64,000 bases of DNA from Shewanella sp. 1CM18E (GTDB taxonomy: Bacteria > Pseudomonadota > Gammaproteobacteria > Enterobacterales > Shewanellaceae): NCBI RefSeq assembly GCF_023161665.1, contig NZ_JALNTW010000008.1:124001-188000 (forward strand), given 5' to 3'. The notes beneath the pieces are model-generated. The model saw only the letters and a list, made by a program, of their open reading frames with translations, did no database searches and was not told where the DNA came from. The position numbers and the translations under genes were made by a program. This document shows, piece by piece, positions 45,514 through 54,590 of the stretch (position 1 is the stretch's first letter; each line of letters opens with the position of its first letter).

Positions 45514-45852
45514 ATGTATAGTAAACTGACCCAATCATTTTTGTTCTTTAAACAGCCAAGAGTCATTACTGTCATTAGGATAGGCGCGATGATTTGCGCG
45601 GTGATGATACTGCTCAATGAGCTAGAACAAGCACGTTCATCTACATGGTACTTTGCTTGTCTTTATTGCTTCTTTTTGATCCCGTCCATTTACCTAAGCA
45701 GCAATTACCAACATCAGTTTTTTACCCAAATGAGTGAGTTTATTGCACCTTTAAAGTATTACACTAGCGCTATGGCGGCGATTTGTTTGGGCATTTATAT
45801 TCACCAAGTGATTAGCTTTGACCTAACTATTTTTCCAGCTTTTCCTCATTAA
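45514..45852 (+). CDS. Small membrane protein of unknown function
   Basis: 112 residues with three or four predicted membrane segments (about 20-36, 45-62, 84-103). No recognised motif. The ATG at 45514 has GGAT about 7 bases upstream, and the hydrophobic pattern supports a real gene. A 70-codon frame overlaps on the other strand and is judged spurious. It converges on proA, whose terminator follows. Confidence 0.55.
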   Translation: MYSKLTQSFLFFKQPRVITVIRIGAMICAVMILLNELEQARSSTWYFACLYCFFLIPSIYLSSNYQHQFFTQMSEFIAPLKYYTSAMAAICLGIYIHQVISFDLTIFPAFPH

Positions 45853-45889
45853 GCGAATAAACTAACTTCAACTAAGTTATTGACATAAA

Positions 45890-45910
45890 AAAGCCGCATT
45901 AAGCGGCTTT
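45890..45910 (-). terminator. Intrinsic terminator of proA
   Basis: AAAGCCGC / GCGGCTTT stem with loop ATTAA, 28 bases past the proA stop, with an A-run to the left (T on the minus strand). Confidence 0.88.
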
Positions 45911-45937
45911 GTATTGTTGAGCAAAATACCGATCCAA

Positions 45938-47203
45938 TTAACGAACCGTATAATCGCCCCAAGCTAACCATTTGTATGTGGTTAGTGCTTCTAGTCCCAT
46001 AGGGCCGCGTGCATGTAGCTTTTGCGTACTAACAGCAACTTCAGCACCTAAACCGAACTCACCACCGTCAGTAAAACGCGTGCTAGCGTTAACATAAACG
46101 GCGGCAGAATCGACCGCATTCATAAAATCGCTTGCGGTATGGATATTGTCAGTCAAAATTGACTCTGAGTGACCACTTGAGAAAGTTCGAATATGCGCAA
46201 CTGCTTCATCAAGATCAGCAACGACTTTTACACCTAGTGTTAATGACAACCACTCAGTCGCAAATGTCTCTTCATTGGCAGGGTTAACTTCAATGCCAAC
46301 GCTAGTGAGTAGACCCTGAGTTTGTTCACAGCCATAAAACTGCACGCCTAAACCACTTAAGTGCTTAGCAAGAGCTGGAATAAACTCTGCAGCCTGACTT
46401 TGGTGGATTAGCACGGTATCCAATGCATTACACACTGTTGGGCGTTGCACTTTAGCGTTTTCAATAACCGCAATGGCTTTTTCTAGGTTCGCCTCAGCAT
46501 CAACATAGATATGACAAATACCAATACCACCCAAGATCACTGGGATGGTCGCTTGTTCAGCACATAGACGCTGCAGGTTCTGGCCACCGCGTGGCACGAT
46601 CATATCCACGTACTTATCTAACTTTAATAAACCCGATACTAAACTTCTATCAGGGTTATCAATCAACTGTACGCAATTTTCAGGTAAGCCCTGTTCAATC
46701 ATCGCAGAGCGGATAACTTTACATAACGCCTTATTAGACGCTAACGTCTCTTTACCGCCACGCAAGATCACCGCATTACCGGTTTTAAGCGCCAATACGG
46801 CAATATCAACCGTGACATTCGGGCGGGCTTCGTAAATCACACCAATTACGCCAAGTGGCACACGGCGACGTGATAAACGTAAGCCGTTATCTAGCAAGCG
46901 ACTATCGATTTCACTGCCAACAGGATCGGTCAATCCAATCACATTGTCGATATCGCCAATCACGCCCATAAGTCTGCTTTCATCAAGCAGCAAGCGGTCA
47001 ATCATGGCATCGGATAGGCCATTTTCTTTTGCATTAGCAACGTCTTGCTGATTTGCGCTAACGATTTCAGCTTTTGCATCTGTTAATTTTGCCGCAATAC
47101 AGCGTAATAATGCTGACTTTTGCTGACCTGATAAATTCGCTAAAGCATAACTTGCTTGCTTAGCGTTTTGGCCTAAAGCCGTTAAGTATTCGTTGTTGTT
47201 CAT
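45938..47203 (-). CDS. proA: Gamma-glutamyl phosphate reductase
   Basis: Second step of proline synthesis, giving glutamate-5-semialdehyde. It has 421 residues with the aldehyde-dehydrogenase fold: [15 protein letters not shown], the catalytic Cys in [13 protein letters not shown], and [20 protein letters not shown]. Its ATG overlaps the TGA of the adjacent proB (ATGA), so the two are translationally coupled. Confidence 0.97.
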   Translation of the reverse strand: MNNNEYLTALGQNAKQASYALANLSGQQKSALLRCIAAKLTDAKAEIVSANQQDVANAKENGLSDAMIDRLLLDESRLMGVIGDIDNVIGLTDPVGSEIDSRLLDNGLRLSRRRVPLGVIGVIYEARPNVTVDIAVLALKTGNAVILRGGKETLASNKALCKVIRSAMIEQGLPENCVQLIDNPDRSLVSGLLKLDKYVDMIVPRGGQNLQRLCAEQATIPVILGGIGICHIYVDAEANLEKAIAVIENAKVQRPTVCNALDTVLIHQSQAAEFIPALAKHLSGLGVQFYGCEQTQGLLTSVGIEVNPANEETFATEWLSLTLGVKVVADLDEAVAHIRTFSSGHSESILTDNIHTASDFMNAVDSAAVYVNASTRFTDGGEFGLGAEVAVSTQKLHARGPMGLEALTTYKWLAWGDYTVR

Positions 47204-48318
47204 AACACCACCATGTCGTTACGATGAATAATTGCATCACCGTAGTCATAGCCAAGCATATCTTCGATATTGTTTGAGTGCTTGCCTACCATTTTATCTA
47301 CATCAACTGAGCCATATCGGCTCATGCCTTTGCCGTGTACCTTGCCTTTACCGTCAGTAAACTCAATAGTATCACCGCGTTGAAATAGTCCTTTAACTTC
47401 GACAATTCCCTTTGACAATAAACTACGACCTTTCTTAGTCACTTCCGCTATGGCGCCAGTATCTAATATTACTTGCCCTTGCACTTTAGGACCTGCAAGG
47501 ATCCACTGTTTACGGCATTCAAGTGGATGCTCAAGCGCAGTGAAGTGGGTCCCCACTGGGTTTGAGCACACAGCTTTTTGAATCACATCTTTATGTTTGC
47601 CAGAAGCAATAACCACTTCAACTCCTGCGCGCCGCGCAATATCAGCCGCTTCAAGTTTTGTCGCCATCCCCCCCGTACCGAGTCCAGACACCGCGCCACC
47701 AGCAAGTTTACGCAAACTGTCATCGATATTTTCGACTTCAGTAATTAACTTGGCATTGGGGTCGGTTCGCGGATCGGCGTCAAACAAACCTGTTTGATCT
47801 GTCAGCAAAATCAACAGGTCGGCATCACACAATAAGGCGGCTCGAGCTGATAAATTATCGTTGTCACCAACCTTAATTTCTTCCGTTGCTACAGCATCGT
47901 TCTCATTAACGACGGGAATAATACCTCTTTTTAGCAAAGCATTGAGGTAATCTCGCGCATTTAGATAACGCTCACGGTCGTATAAATCAGCTTGGGTTAA
48001 TAACAGCTGACCAACGTGTAACCCATAAATACTGAATAGTTGCGACCAAGCGAGGATCAGTTGGCTCTGCCCTACTGCAGCAAGCATCTGCTTACTGGCA
48101 ATGGTATCTGGCAATTCCGGGTAGCCTAAATGCTCTTTACCTGCAGCTATCGCCCCCGAAGTACATAGGACAACTTCTATTCCGGCTTCTATTAAGCCAG
48201 CCATTTGTCTTGTTAACTCCACCATGTGCGCTTTATCTAGCTTTAAACTGCCTGATGTCAGCACACTGGTCCCTAATTTAACCACTACTCTGCGGTAGCC
48301 GCTTTCACTTAAATTCAT
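47200..48318 (-). CDS. proB: Glutamate 5-kinase, copy 1 (coupled to proA)
   Basis: Phosphorylates glutamate for proline synthesis. It has 372 residues from the ATG at 48318: an amino-acid-kinase domain ([60 protein letters not shown]) and a C-terminal PUA domain. A GTG three codons upstream is less likely, since GGGG precedes the ATG. It is followed by proA with an ATGA overlap. A second, about 84% identical copy lies immediately upstream. Confidence 0.95.
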   Translation of the reverse strand: MNLSESGYRRVVVKLGTSVLTSGSLKLDKAHMVELTRQMAGLIEAGIEVVLCTSGAIAAGKEHLGYPELPDTIASKQMLAAVGQSQLILAWSQLFSIYGLHVGQLLLTQADLYDRERYLNARDYLNALLKRGIIPVVNENDAVATEEIKVGDNDNLSARAALLCDADLLILLTDQTGLFDADPRTDPNAKLITEVENIDDSLRKLAGGAVSGLGTGGMATKLEAADIARRAGVEVVIASGKHKDVIQKAVCSNPVGTHFTALEHPLECRKQWILAGPKVQGQVILDTGAIAEVTKKGRSLLSKGIVEVKGLFQRGDTIEFTDGKGKVHGKGMSRYGSVDVDKMVGKHSNNIEDMLGYDYGDAIIHRNDMVVL

Positions 48319-48606
48319 TTTCCCCACTAATAAAATTACATTTCGTTAACGTTATACCCAATCTAGCCCTAAATTGATAGCGAGTTACAAAAAATGCATA
48401 AAAATTCATGAGTAGATTTGAGCATAACTAATGTCATTTACAGTGAAAAAATAAGCTTAGTTATGAAAAATAAGTAAATAGTGGCTATAGACCAATTTAA
48501 ATGAGTTAAAAGCGCAAACAAGTTACTTCGATTACTTTAGTCAATTTTATGCAAAATAAAGCATGCAATTTACTGTATTCAATCTTGGTGTTAACACCCG
48601 CATAGA

Positions 48607-48636
48607 GCAACTTAGCCTTGAACAAGGCTAAGTTGC
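48607..48636. terminator. 30-base near-perfect palindrome between the two proB genes
   Basis: GCAACTTAGCCTTG, two loop bases, then CAAGGCTAAGTTGC: a 14-pair stem without a T-run on either side. It lies 116 bases past the proB copy 2 stop. It may act as a rho-dependent or mRNA-stabilising structure. The rest of the 433-base gap (48319-48751) shows no gene. Confidence 0.5.
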
Positions 48637-48751
48637 TGCAGTAGATCACTTCGGCTCAAGTACTGAATATCAAGCTAGGTATTTGCTCAGCCGTATATTT
48701 TGCAAATACAACGGCTAAACTTTGCTATGCTTGAGCAACTCAAAGCTTGGG

Positions 48752-49870
48752 TTAAAGTACAACCATGTCGTTACGATGCACTACGGCATCTCCGTAATCG
48801 TAACCTAATACTTCTTCAATACTGTCTGAATGTTTACCAGCGATCTTATCGACATCAATCGAGCCATAACGACTCATGCCTTTGGCGTAAACCTTGCCTT
48901 TGGCATCGATTAACTCAATGGTATCACCACGTAAAAACTCACCGTTGACCTTGATAATACCTTTAGAAAGTAAACTTCTACCCTTTTCAGTAACAGCAGT
49001 AATGGCGCCAACATCAAGCTCTACCTGACCACGGGCTTTAGGGCCAGCTAAAATCCACTGTTTACGGCTTTCTAACGGGTGTTCCAGCGCAGTAAAGTGA
49101 GTACCTACAGGCTTTTTACACACCACATTTTGAATCACATCTTTATGATGACCAGAGGCAATAACGACTTCAATACCGGCACGGCGCGCAATATCAGCCG
49201 CTTCAAGCTTAGTGGCCATACCGCCCGTGCCAAGGCCAGAAACCGCACCACCCGCAAGCATACGCAAACTATCATCAATCTTTTCAACTTCAGTAATTAA
49301 CTTAGCGTCTGGATTTTTACGAGGATCGGCATCAAACAGACCTTTTTGGTCAGTCAATAAGATAAGTAGATCAGCATCGCACAATAGCGCTGCACGTGCA
49401 GATAGGTTGTCGTTGTCGCCTACTTTGATTTCAGCGGTAGCTACTGCATCGTTCTCGTTAATAATTGGAATAATCCCATTATTAAGTAACGCATTAAGTG
49501 AGTCACGAGCGTTAAGGTAACGCTCACGATCGTGCAGATCGGCTCGAGTTAATAATAACTGACCTACGTGTAGATCATAGATACTAAAAAGTTGCGACCA
49601 AGCAAGAATTAATTGGCTTTGACCAACAGCAGCAAGTAGCTGTTTGCTGGCAATGGTATCGGGGAGTTTGGGGTAACTTAAGTGCTCTTTACCTGCGGCA
49701 ATCGCTCCAGAAGTACATAATACAACTTCAACGCCTGCTTTCATTAAGCAAGCCATTTGTCTTGCCAACTCAACCATGTGTGCTCTATCTAACTTCAAGC
49801 TGCCAGATGTCAGTACACTTGTTCCCAATTTTACCACTACGCGGCGGTAGCCAATCTCACTTAAGTTCAT
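48752..49870 (-). CDS. proB: Glutamate 5-kinase, copy 2 (tandem paralogue)
   Basis: 372 residues, the same length as copy 1 and differing at about 58 positions by my count (about 84% identity). All kinase motifs ([60 protein letters not shown]) and the PUA domain are intact, so it should be active. Most changes fall in the C-terminal half. It has no coupled proA, and no clear Shine-Dalgarno precedes the ATG. One copy may have altered feedback control by proline, a guess from the divergence. Confidence 0.93.
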   Translation of the reverse strand: MNLSEIGYRRVVVKLGTSVLTSGSLKLDRAHMVELARQMACLMKAGVEVVLCTSGAIAAGKEHLSYPKLPDTIASKQLLAAVGQSQLILAWSQLFSIYDLHVGQLLLTRADLHDRERYLNARDSLNALLNNGIIPIINENDAVATAEIKVGDNDNLSARAALLCDADLLILLTDQKGLFDADPRKNPDAKLITEVEKIDDSLRMLAGGAVSGLGTGGMATKLEAADIARRAGIEVVIASGHHKDVIQNVVCKKPVGTHFTALEHPLESRKQWILAGPKARGQVELDVGAITAVTEKGRSLLSKGIIKVNGEFLRGDTIELIDAKGKVYAKGMSRYGSIDVDKIAGKHSDSIEEVLGYDYGDAVVHRNDMVVL

Positions 49871-50047
49871 TATTTGCTGACTAAATTACATTGAATAAAA
49901 CCTTATACCCAATATAGGTTTGAAATGGTAGTAAGCACCAACAAAGAAACTAAAAAAAATACCTGTTTTAGCGAGATCTCATATTATTTAGGCAAGAATT
50001 AGCACAAGCATTAAGTTTAGTGCGATATTTTTTAATAGATATAACAG

Positions 50048-50071
50048 AAAAGCCACACTCAGTGTGGCTTT
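50048..50071 (-). terminator. Intrinsic terminator of the NCS2 permease
   Basis: AAAGCCACACT / AGTGTGGCTTT stem with minimal loop and T-rich flank. The remainder of the gap 49871-50179 holds nothing I recognise. Confidence 0.75.
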
Positions 50072-50179
50072 CTTTATTCGTTTCATCGAGATTAACTTAG
50101 CGTATATCGAAGCCGAAAATAGCCTCAAAACTCACATCGATAACCTTAGTCCTCTCCAACTTAATAAGCTTAAGTAAAC

Positions 50180-51469
50180 TTACCCATAAATGAATTTAGC
50201 GACAAATAGCGCCGCTAAAATCACAACGCCAATACTTAAATCTTTATAGCGGCCACTCATCAGCTTTATCACCGCGTATGAAATAAAGCCCATCGCGATC
50301 CCTGTGGCGATAGAGAAGGTTAATGGCATTAAAATGCACACCACAACAACAGGCGCAGCCTCAGTAATATCTTCCCACTCTACTTGCACTAGACCTGACA
50401 TCATCAAAATGGCCACATAGAACAAGGTGCCGGCAGTTGCGTAAGCAGGTACCATTCCCGCTAGTGGCGAGATAAATAGCGCACCTAAAAACAGTAAACC
50501 AACCACAACTGCTGTTAGACCAGTACGACCACCCGCACTCACTCCCGCTGTACTTTCTACATAACTGGTTGTGGTTGACGTACCAAGCATAGCGCCGGCA
50601 ATAGTTGCCGTACTATCAGCAGTTAAGGCACGGTTTAAGCGTGGTAAACGCCCTTTATCATCCAAAAAACCACCGCGCTGTGCGACCGCAACCAAAGTGC
50701 CAGAGGTATCAAATAAATCGACAAATAAAAATGCAAAAACCACAGAGAGCATGCTGATTTCAAGCACACCAGATAGGTCCATCTGCATAAAAGTTGGCAT
50801 AATTGACGGCGGCGCAGACACAATGCCTTGGTACTGCACATCACCAAATAGCACGCCCAACAATGTAATCGCGAGTATGCTAATCACCACAGCAGATTTC
50901 ATACCGTGATGCACCATAGCAATAATTAAAAAGAAACCTAACGCCGCCATGACAGCAGGAAACGCAGTGATATCACCCATGGTTACTAAAGTTGCTGGGC
51001 TAGTAACCACAATCCCTGCACTTTTAAGGCCGAGTAGCGCCAAGAACAAACCTATACCTGCAGCAATGCCGACTCTTAATGACATTGGAATACTGTTAAC
51101 TATCCATTCGCGAATACGCACAAGCGATAAAACTAAAAAGCAAATACCAGATAGGAATACAGCACCTAAAGCAGTCTCCCATGAGTAGCCCATCTCACCG
51201 ACTACGGTATAAGTGAAGAAGGCGTTAAGCCCCATTCCTGGTGCAAGTGCAATTGGATAATTAGCCACTAACCCCATCACCAAGCAACCGATAGCGGCAG
51301 CTAAACAGGTCGCCACAAAAACCGCGCCGTGATCCATCCCCGCATCGGCCAACATCATAGGGTTAACGAAAATGATATACGCCATAGTGAGAAAGGTAGT
51401 TAAGCCTGCGACTACTTCTTGTTTTAGCGTTGTTTGATTCTGTTTTAATTTGAATAATTTTTCTAACAT
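50180..51469 (-). CDS. NCS2-family purine-type nucleobase permease
   Basis: 429 residues and many membrane segments. The N-terminus KQEVVAGLTTFLTMAYIIFV, the ALAPGMGLNAFFTYTVV segment, FLFVDLFDTSGTLVAVA and the GTSTTTSYVESTAGVSAGGRTG loop are hallmarks of the AzgA-like adenine/hypoxanthine/guanine permeases of the NCS2 group. Exact base not determined. I looked for a PurR box or purine riboswitch in the leader and found none. It borders the accessory region upstream. Confidence 0.9.
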   Translation of the reverse strand: MLEKLFKLKQNQTTLKQEVVAGLTTFLTMAYIIFVNPMMLADAGMDHGAVFVATCLAAAIGCLVMGLVANYPIALAPGMGLNAFFTYTVVGEMGYSWETALGAVFLSGICFLVLSLVRIREWIVNSIPMSLRVGIAAGIGLFLALLGLKSAGIVVTSPATLVTMGDITAFPAVMAALGFFLIIAMVHHGMKSAVVISILAITLLGVLFGDVQYQGIVSAPPSIMPTFMQMDLSGVLEISMLSVVFAFLFVDLFDTSGTLVAVAQRGGFLDDKGRLPRLNRALTADSTATIAGAMLGTSTTTSYVESTAGVSAGGRTGLTAVVVGLLFLGALFISPLAGMVPAYATAGTLFYVAILMMSGLVQVEWEDITEAAPVVVVCILMPLTFSIATGIAMGFISYAVIKLMSGRYKDLSIGVVILAALFVAKFIYG

Positions 51470-51811
51470 GGAACTAAGTCCCTTGGATTTTATTATATTG
51501 ATTTGTAGGGTGTATTTATTGCTAATCTCAGTAAGACTTTTCTAGTTAGCAAACAATCGATGTTTAGCGCTCAATTAGTCTAGGTTAACAAGGTACGAAT
51601 ATAGATGTGTACGAAAGTTGTTCAAAACATACATTCAGCAGGGATTATACGGAGGGTTAAGGTCAGAGACCAGTAATTTCAAACACATGTTTGTTTTTGA
51701 GTTTACCAACTCACGAGGGGGTCTGATTTAGCTTAAGCCAGATTTAGTCAGCTTCAGTTGGGTGATTGTTTTGTTGTTAATAACAATTGGGAACGGTCGA
51801 GTTTTCGACGA

Positions 51812-51908
51812 GAAAGTTAGACTGGGTCTAACAACTAAGCGTTGAAGCAATCAAACTTCGTTTGATAAAAGGTCGAGGGCTGAAAGTTAGACTACGTCTA
51901 ACAACTAA
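51812..51908 (+). repeat. Two direct repeats of a 27-base unit with internal palindrome
   Basis: GAAAGTTAGAC-NNN-GTCTAACAACTAA occurs at 51812-51838 and 51882-51908 (period 70), each copy containing GTTAGAC/GTCTAAC arms and preceded by GGTCGAG. It lies in the gene-free stretch 51470-52300 beside the cassette cluster. Confidence 0.7.
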
Positions 51909-52021
51909 AGTCGCGGCGCTTCGCCAGCACCCAAGAGGCTATACAACATAGTCATAATGTTATTTTTAGGTTTAGAGTGACATCCAACAACAGTGGTTCC
52001 AATGGCCTGCGGCCAGCGCAT

Positions 52022-52111
52022 GTGCAGACACTTCTGAGACACGCAGCAAGTACGTCCCTGTAAGCTCTACGATGGCATCCATGCCATCAAAGGCCTCAGC
52101 CGTATCTACAC
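52022..52111 (-). repeat. 90-base palindromic repeat, left copy
   Basis: Read on the minus strand it aligns gap-free with 54591-54680 (about 68 of 90 bases by eye). The ends pair with each other (GTGTAGATAC ... GTGTCTGCAC), and an inner hairpin (GATGGCA-TGGA-TGCCATC) is present. Confidence 0.75.
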
Positions 52112-52290
52112 CGAGTTAGAAAAGCACAACCTGTGGAATATAGAGTTACGGCTAAAGCTCTAGCTCGTTATTGGATAAAAACACGTTAGAGTATCAGGTC
52201 CATCGCCAGTGACTTAGATGAGAAAAAGTAGCTCAATTTATCTAATTGGCTACGACCCCTTTATGGTTGGCATCATGTCTCAAATTGCTA

Positions 52291-52351
52291 GGCTAACGCT
52301 TCAAGAACCGGCGGCAGCTTTATCGCCGTCCGAGTTACTTGACTTGTTAAC
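52291..52351 (-). other. Integron attC site 1
   Basis: On the minus strand GTTAACAAGTCAAG ... CTTGAAGCGTTAGCC. The outer R''/R' core boxes and the complementary inner L boxes (GTCAAG/CTTGA) enclose GGCGATAAAGCTGCC. It terminates the cassette holding 52641-52847 and 52301-52648; the last codons of the latter gene lie inside it. Confidence 0.88.
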
Positions 52352-52648
52352 TGTTGAATTACGAGTGGATTTAATTACGTCTTTATGAACAGATTGGCTA
52401 GATACAAACAAGACAGCCACTCCGCCAATAACAATATAAATATCAATGCCTCCAATGAGCTCTTTAACATAAGGAAAGAAAGGGCTAACAGCTAAAGCAA
52501 TACCGCAAACAATACCACTTGAGTTTAATATTGAGCTGATTAGGACAGCATTATTAGCCTCTTTACCTGATCGCCAGCAACGGAAAAGATAGATACACAT
52601 CATCAATGCAGCAAGGACAACCGAAGGGATCAAAATGGCCTTATCCAT
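52301..52648 (-). CDS. Cassette-borne small membrane protein
   Basis: 115 residues from the ATG at 52648 (GGGAG nine bases upstream). Three hydrophobic segments (about 4-22, 33-54 and 66-85). Family not recognised. The last residues, NKSSNSDGDKAAAGS, are encoded by the attC site, a usual feature of integron cassette genes. Its start overlaps the stop of 52641-52847 by eight bases, so the two are probably translated together. Confidence 0.7.
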   Translation of the reverse strand: MDKAILIPSVVLAALMMCIYLFRCWRSGKEANNAVLISSILNSSGIVCGIALAVSPFFPYVKELIGGIDIYIVIGGVAVLFVSSQSVHKDVIKSTRNSTVNKSSNSDGDKAAAGS

Positions 52649-52847
52649 TATCTTTATCTCCCTTATTTTTAGAATCGTTAGCAACTTCTCCTAAAACAGC
52701 ACCAACTATCCCACCAAAGATTGCACCTACTGGGCCACCAATAGAAGCACCAAAAATAGCTCCTCCAATTGCCGCACCTGTTGTTCGAGTGTTCTCTTCT
52801 TCGGTTCTATCTTTTTTATCTTTATCGTCGCTCAATTTATACTCCAT
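52641..52847 (-). CDS. Cassette-borne glycine-zipper protein
   Basis: 68 residues. A charged N-terminus (KLSDDKDKKDRTEEEN) is followed by a glycine-zipper hydrophobic stretch (GAAIGGAIFGASIGGPVGAI) and a charged tail. There is no signal peptide. Glycine zippers of this kind insert into or associate with membranes; no function is claimed. It forms a two-gene cassette with 52301-52648. Confidence 0.65.
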   Translation of the reverse strand: MEYKLSDDKDKKDRTEEENTRTTGAAIGGAIFGASIGGPVGAIFGGIVGAVLGEVANDSKNKGDKDNG

Positions 52848-52854
52848 TATTTAT

Positions 52855-52913
52855 CAAGACCGCTTCAAGCACCGGCGACTTTATCGCCGTCTGTGTTGCT
52901 TGACTTGTTAGGG
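52855..52913 (-). other. Integron attC site 2, with degenerate R' box
   Basis: On the minus strand CCCTAACAAGTCAAG ... CTTGAAGCGG. The L boxes and the GGCGATAAAGTCGCC core match attC 1 closely, but the expected GTTRRRY crossover box reads GGTCTTG. It follows the channel gene, whose last codons lie in the site. Confidence 0.8.
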
Positions 52914-53686
52914 ATTTTGTCTCGCTTACTCATGAATAGACTCGTTTGTATAAGCTCTTGTACTTGCAGGCTAATATCGTCATTGGTAGGCCAATCAATA
53001 GTTCCACCTTCTTTAACAGCTTCCATTTTTCTTTCATACTGCTGTTTGAGGTTCCTGATATTGCTTAGGAGTGAGCTCCACTCTAAAAGGTATTCACTCG
53101 AAATTTCAGCTGCAACCGGAGTTAGGCTTAAAAGAGTGTCGTAATTCTGATGCACAGTCTCAAGGAGCATTTTTGTATGCAATGGGCCAACTTTGCTTTT
53201 GGGAGTATTAATTGTTGAGTAAGTTGACCTACAAAAATCTTCAAGTTCGTCCATTGGAGCGCTATATTTAGCATGCTTATCCCAAGCGAAAGGATTTGCA
53301 GACTTAAACACATCCAGCAATAAGCAGGAGTGCATTTCCAAGCTCTTTCTCAACTCCTCCTTTCTATCTAGCTCAATCTGTTTCTCCGTGTCAGAAAGGG
53401 ATTTACTTCTCTCGTGTGAAAGTGAGTTTAGAAATAGACCTAAAATCATAACACCAAAGAACGCCTGAGAAGATACGACTATTTTCCCAATATCTGTTGT
53501 CGGCGTAATATCTCCAAATCCTAGCGTAGTAATAGTCACCAAACTTAGGTAAGCACTATCGACCCAAGACTCCGGCAACCCTAAAGCGCATTGAAAAGTA
53601 AGATAAATTACAAAGTAAGCTACTACAAAAACAATATATGCCCACCCATAGATTTTCGGCTTTTGCTCTATCAATTTATCTACCAT
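52865..53686 (-). CDS. Two-TM potassium-channel-like protein in an integron cassette
   Basis: 273 residues. TM1 about 13-31, pore helix 42-52, selectivity filter TTLGFGD at 53-59, and TM2 about 66-86, which is the Kir/KcsA-type ion-channel fold (Ion_trans_2 family). GFG replaces the commoner GYG and is accepted in some potassium channels. The cytoplasmic tail of about 185 residues is mostly helical, with charged coiled-coil-like stretches, and I do not recognise it. The C-terminal NKSSNTDGDKVAGA is encoded by attC 2. It starts 20 bases after attC 3, with AGGA as ribosome site. Confidence 0.85.
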   Translation of the reverse strand: MVDKLIEQKPKIYGWAYIVFVVAYFVIYLTFQCALGLPESWVDSAYLSLVTITTLGFGDITPTTDIGKIVVSSQAFFGVMILGLFLNSLSHERSKSLSDTEKQIELDRKEELRKSLEMHSCLLLDVFKSANPFAWDKHAKYSAPMDELEDFCRSTYSTINTPKSKVGPLHTKMLLETVHQNYDTLLSLTPVAAEISSEYLLEWSSLLSNIRNLKQQYERKMEAVKEGGTIDWPTNDDISLQVQELIQTSLFMSKRDKIPNKSSNTDGDKVAGA

Positions 53687-53705
53687 CGTGAATTTATATC
53701 CTGAT

Positions 53706-53769
53706 CCCTAACGCTCACGGCAGCGGCGCAGCTTTGCAGCCTCACACCTGTCTGTCCGTGCTTGTTAAC
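53706..53769 (-). other. Integron attC site 3
   Basis: On the minus strand GTTAACAAGCACGG ... CCGTGAGCGTTAGGG. The core boxes and complementary L boxes (GCACGG/CCGTGAGC) are intact. It lies between the GNAT gene stop and the channel gene start. Confidence 0.88.
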
Positions 53770-53780
53770 TGAGTGACGTA

Positions 53781-54380
53781 TCATTCATATCGGTTTATTA
53801 CGAAACCATCTTTTTCATACGTCTCTGTATGGCAAAAGCCAAGTTTTAAAAGCAGCTTATTTGAAGCTACGTTTTCTTCTACGACTTCTCCTATAATTTT
53901 TTTGAGACCCAGCACTTCACGCGCGTAAGTAAGAGCTGCGCCCACTGCTTCAGTTCCAAGACCCTGTCCCCAGTACTTGGATAGCATACGGTAGCCTATG
54001 TCAGGACAACCAAGTTCTGGCTCATATTTAACACCACAGAAACCTATTACCTTTTTGTCATCCTTGTGGACAAGGGCATAGCGGGCATAACCATACCTTT
54101 TGTATTCTGCCAGCCATACGTTTCTGATTATACTTTCAGCATCTGCCTTACTTTTTATGACGCCGGCGTCCCCAGTGAACTGCATAACATCAGAGCAAGT
54201 CGAGAACTCATAAACAGCATCAACGTCCTCCAATGTGAATTGTCGCATCTGAAGGCGATTTGTTTCGATAAGAATTGTGATAATGACACCTCTGAGTTCA
54301 GTTAACAGCTCATTATCCTGCGTCTCGGATAAATCCCTGCTCTTCATTAAAAGAGTGTCAAAGCTAGCAATGTAAACCAT
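53781..54380 (-). CDS. GNAT-family N-acetyltransferase in an integron cassette
   Basis: 199 residues as an open frame from the ATG at 54380. The recognised acetyltransferase part begins near residue 37 (LIETNRLQMRQFTLEDVDAVYEF, RimJ/RimL-like) and carries the acetyl-CoA loop YWGQGLGTEA. A shorter real start is possible near residue 35, but no ATG lies there. Substrate unknown. attC 3 follows the stop by 12 bases; no intact attC or attI is visible upstream. Confidence 0.8.
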   Translation of the reverse strand: MVYIASFDTLLMKSRDLSETQDNELLTELRGVIITILIETNRLQMRQFTLEDVDAVYEFSTCSDVMQFTGDAGVIKSKADAESIIRNVWLAEYKRYGYARYALVHKDDKKVIGFCGVKYEPELGCPDIGYRMLSKYWGQGLGTEAVGAALTYAREVLGLKKIIGEVVEENVASNKLLLKLGFCHTETYEKDGFVINRYE

Positions 54381-54490
54381 TGATGTAAATAGGTTAACCT
54401 ACTGATGTTAACAAGATGGTTGAATGTACTATCCCCATAAAGTAATGCAGAACATTTATCGGGTCTCTTGTAAGATTAAAGCGGAAATCT

Positions 54491-54506
54491 AACCATAAAG
54501 GGGTCG
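54491..54506 (+). repeat. 16-base inverted partner of 52253-52268
   Basis: AACCATAAAGGGGTCG here is the exact reverse complement of 52253-52268. The pair brackets the cassette cluster just inside the two 90-base repeats. Confidence 0.75.
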
Positions 54507-54590
54507 GAGCGAATAAGCGATAGATACGGATAATGAACTAGCCCTTATAGACATTACTCCGGATCACCAGAATTATGCTTGGCTAGCCGA

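Noticed and set aside
51470..51700. PurR box or purine riboswitch upstream of the NCS2 permease
   Set aside because: The only candidate (GCAAAC ... GTTTAGC) has wrong spacing and no riboswitch core is visible.
51828..51890. Possible fourth attC site (GTCTAAC ... GTTAGAC)
   Set aside because: The outer boxes fit, but the inner L boxes are not complementary and no gene ends there.
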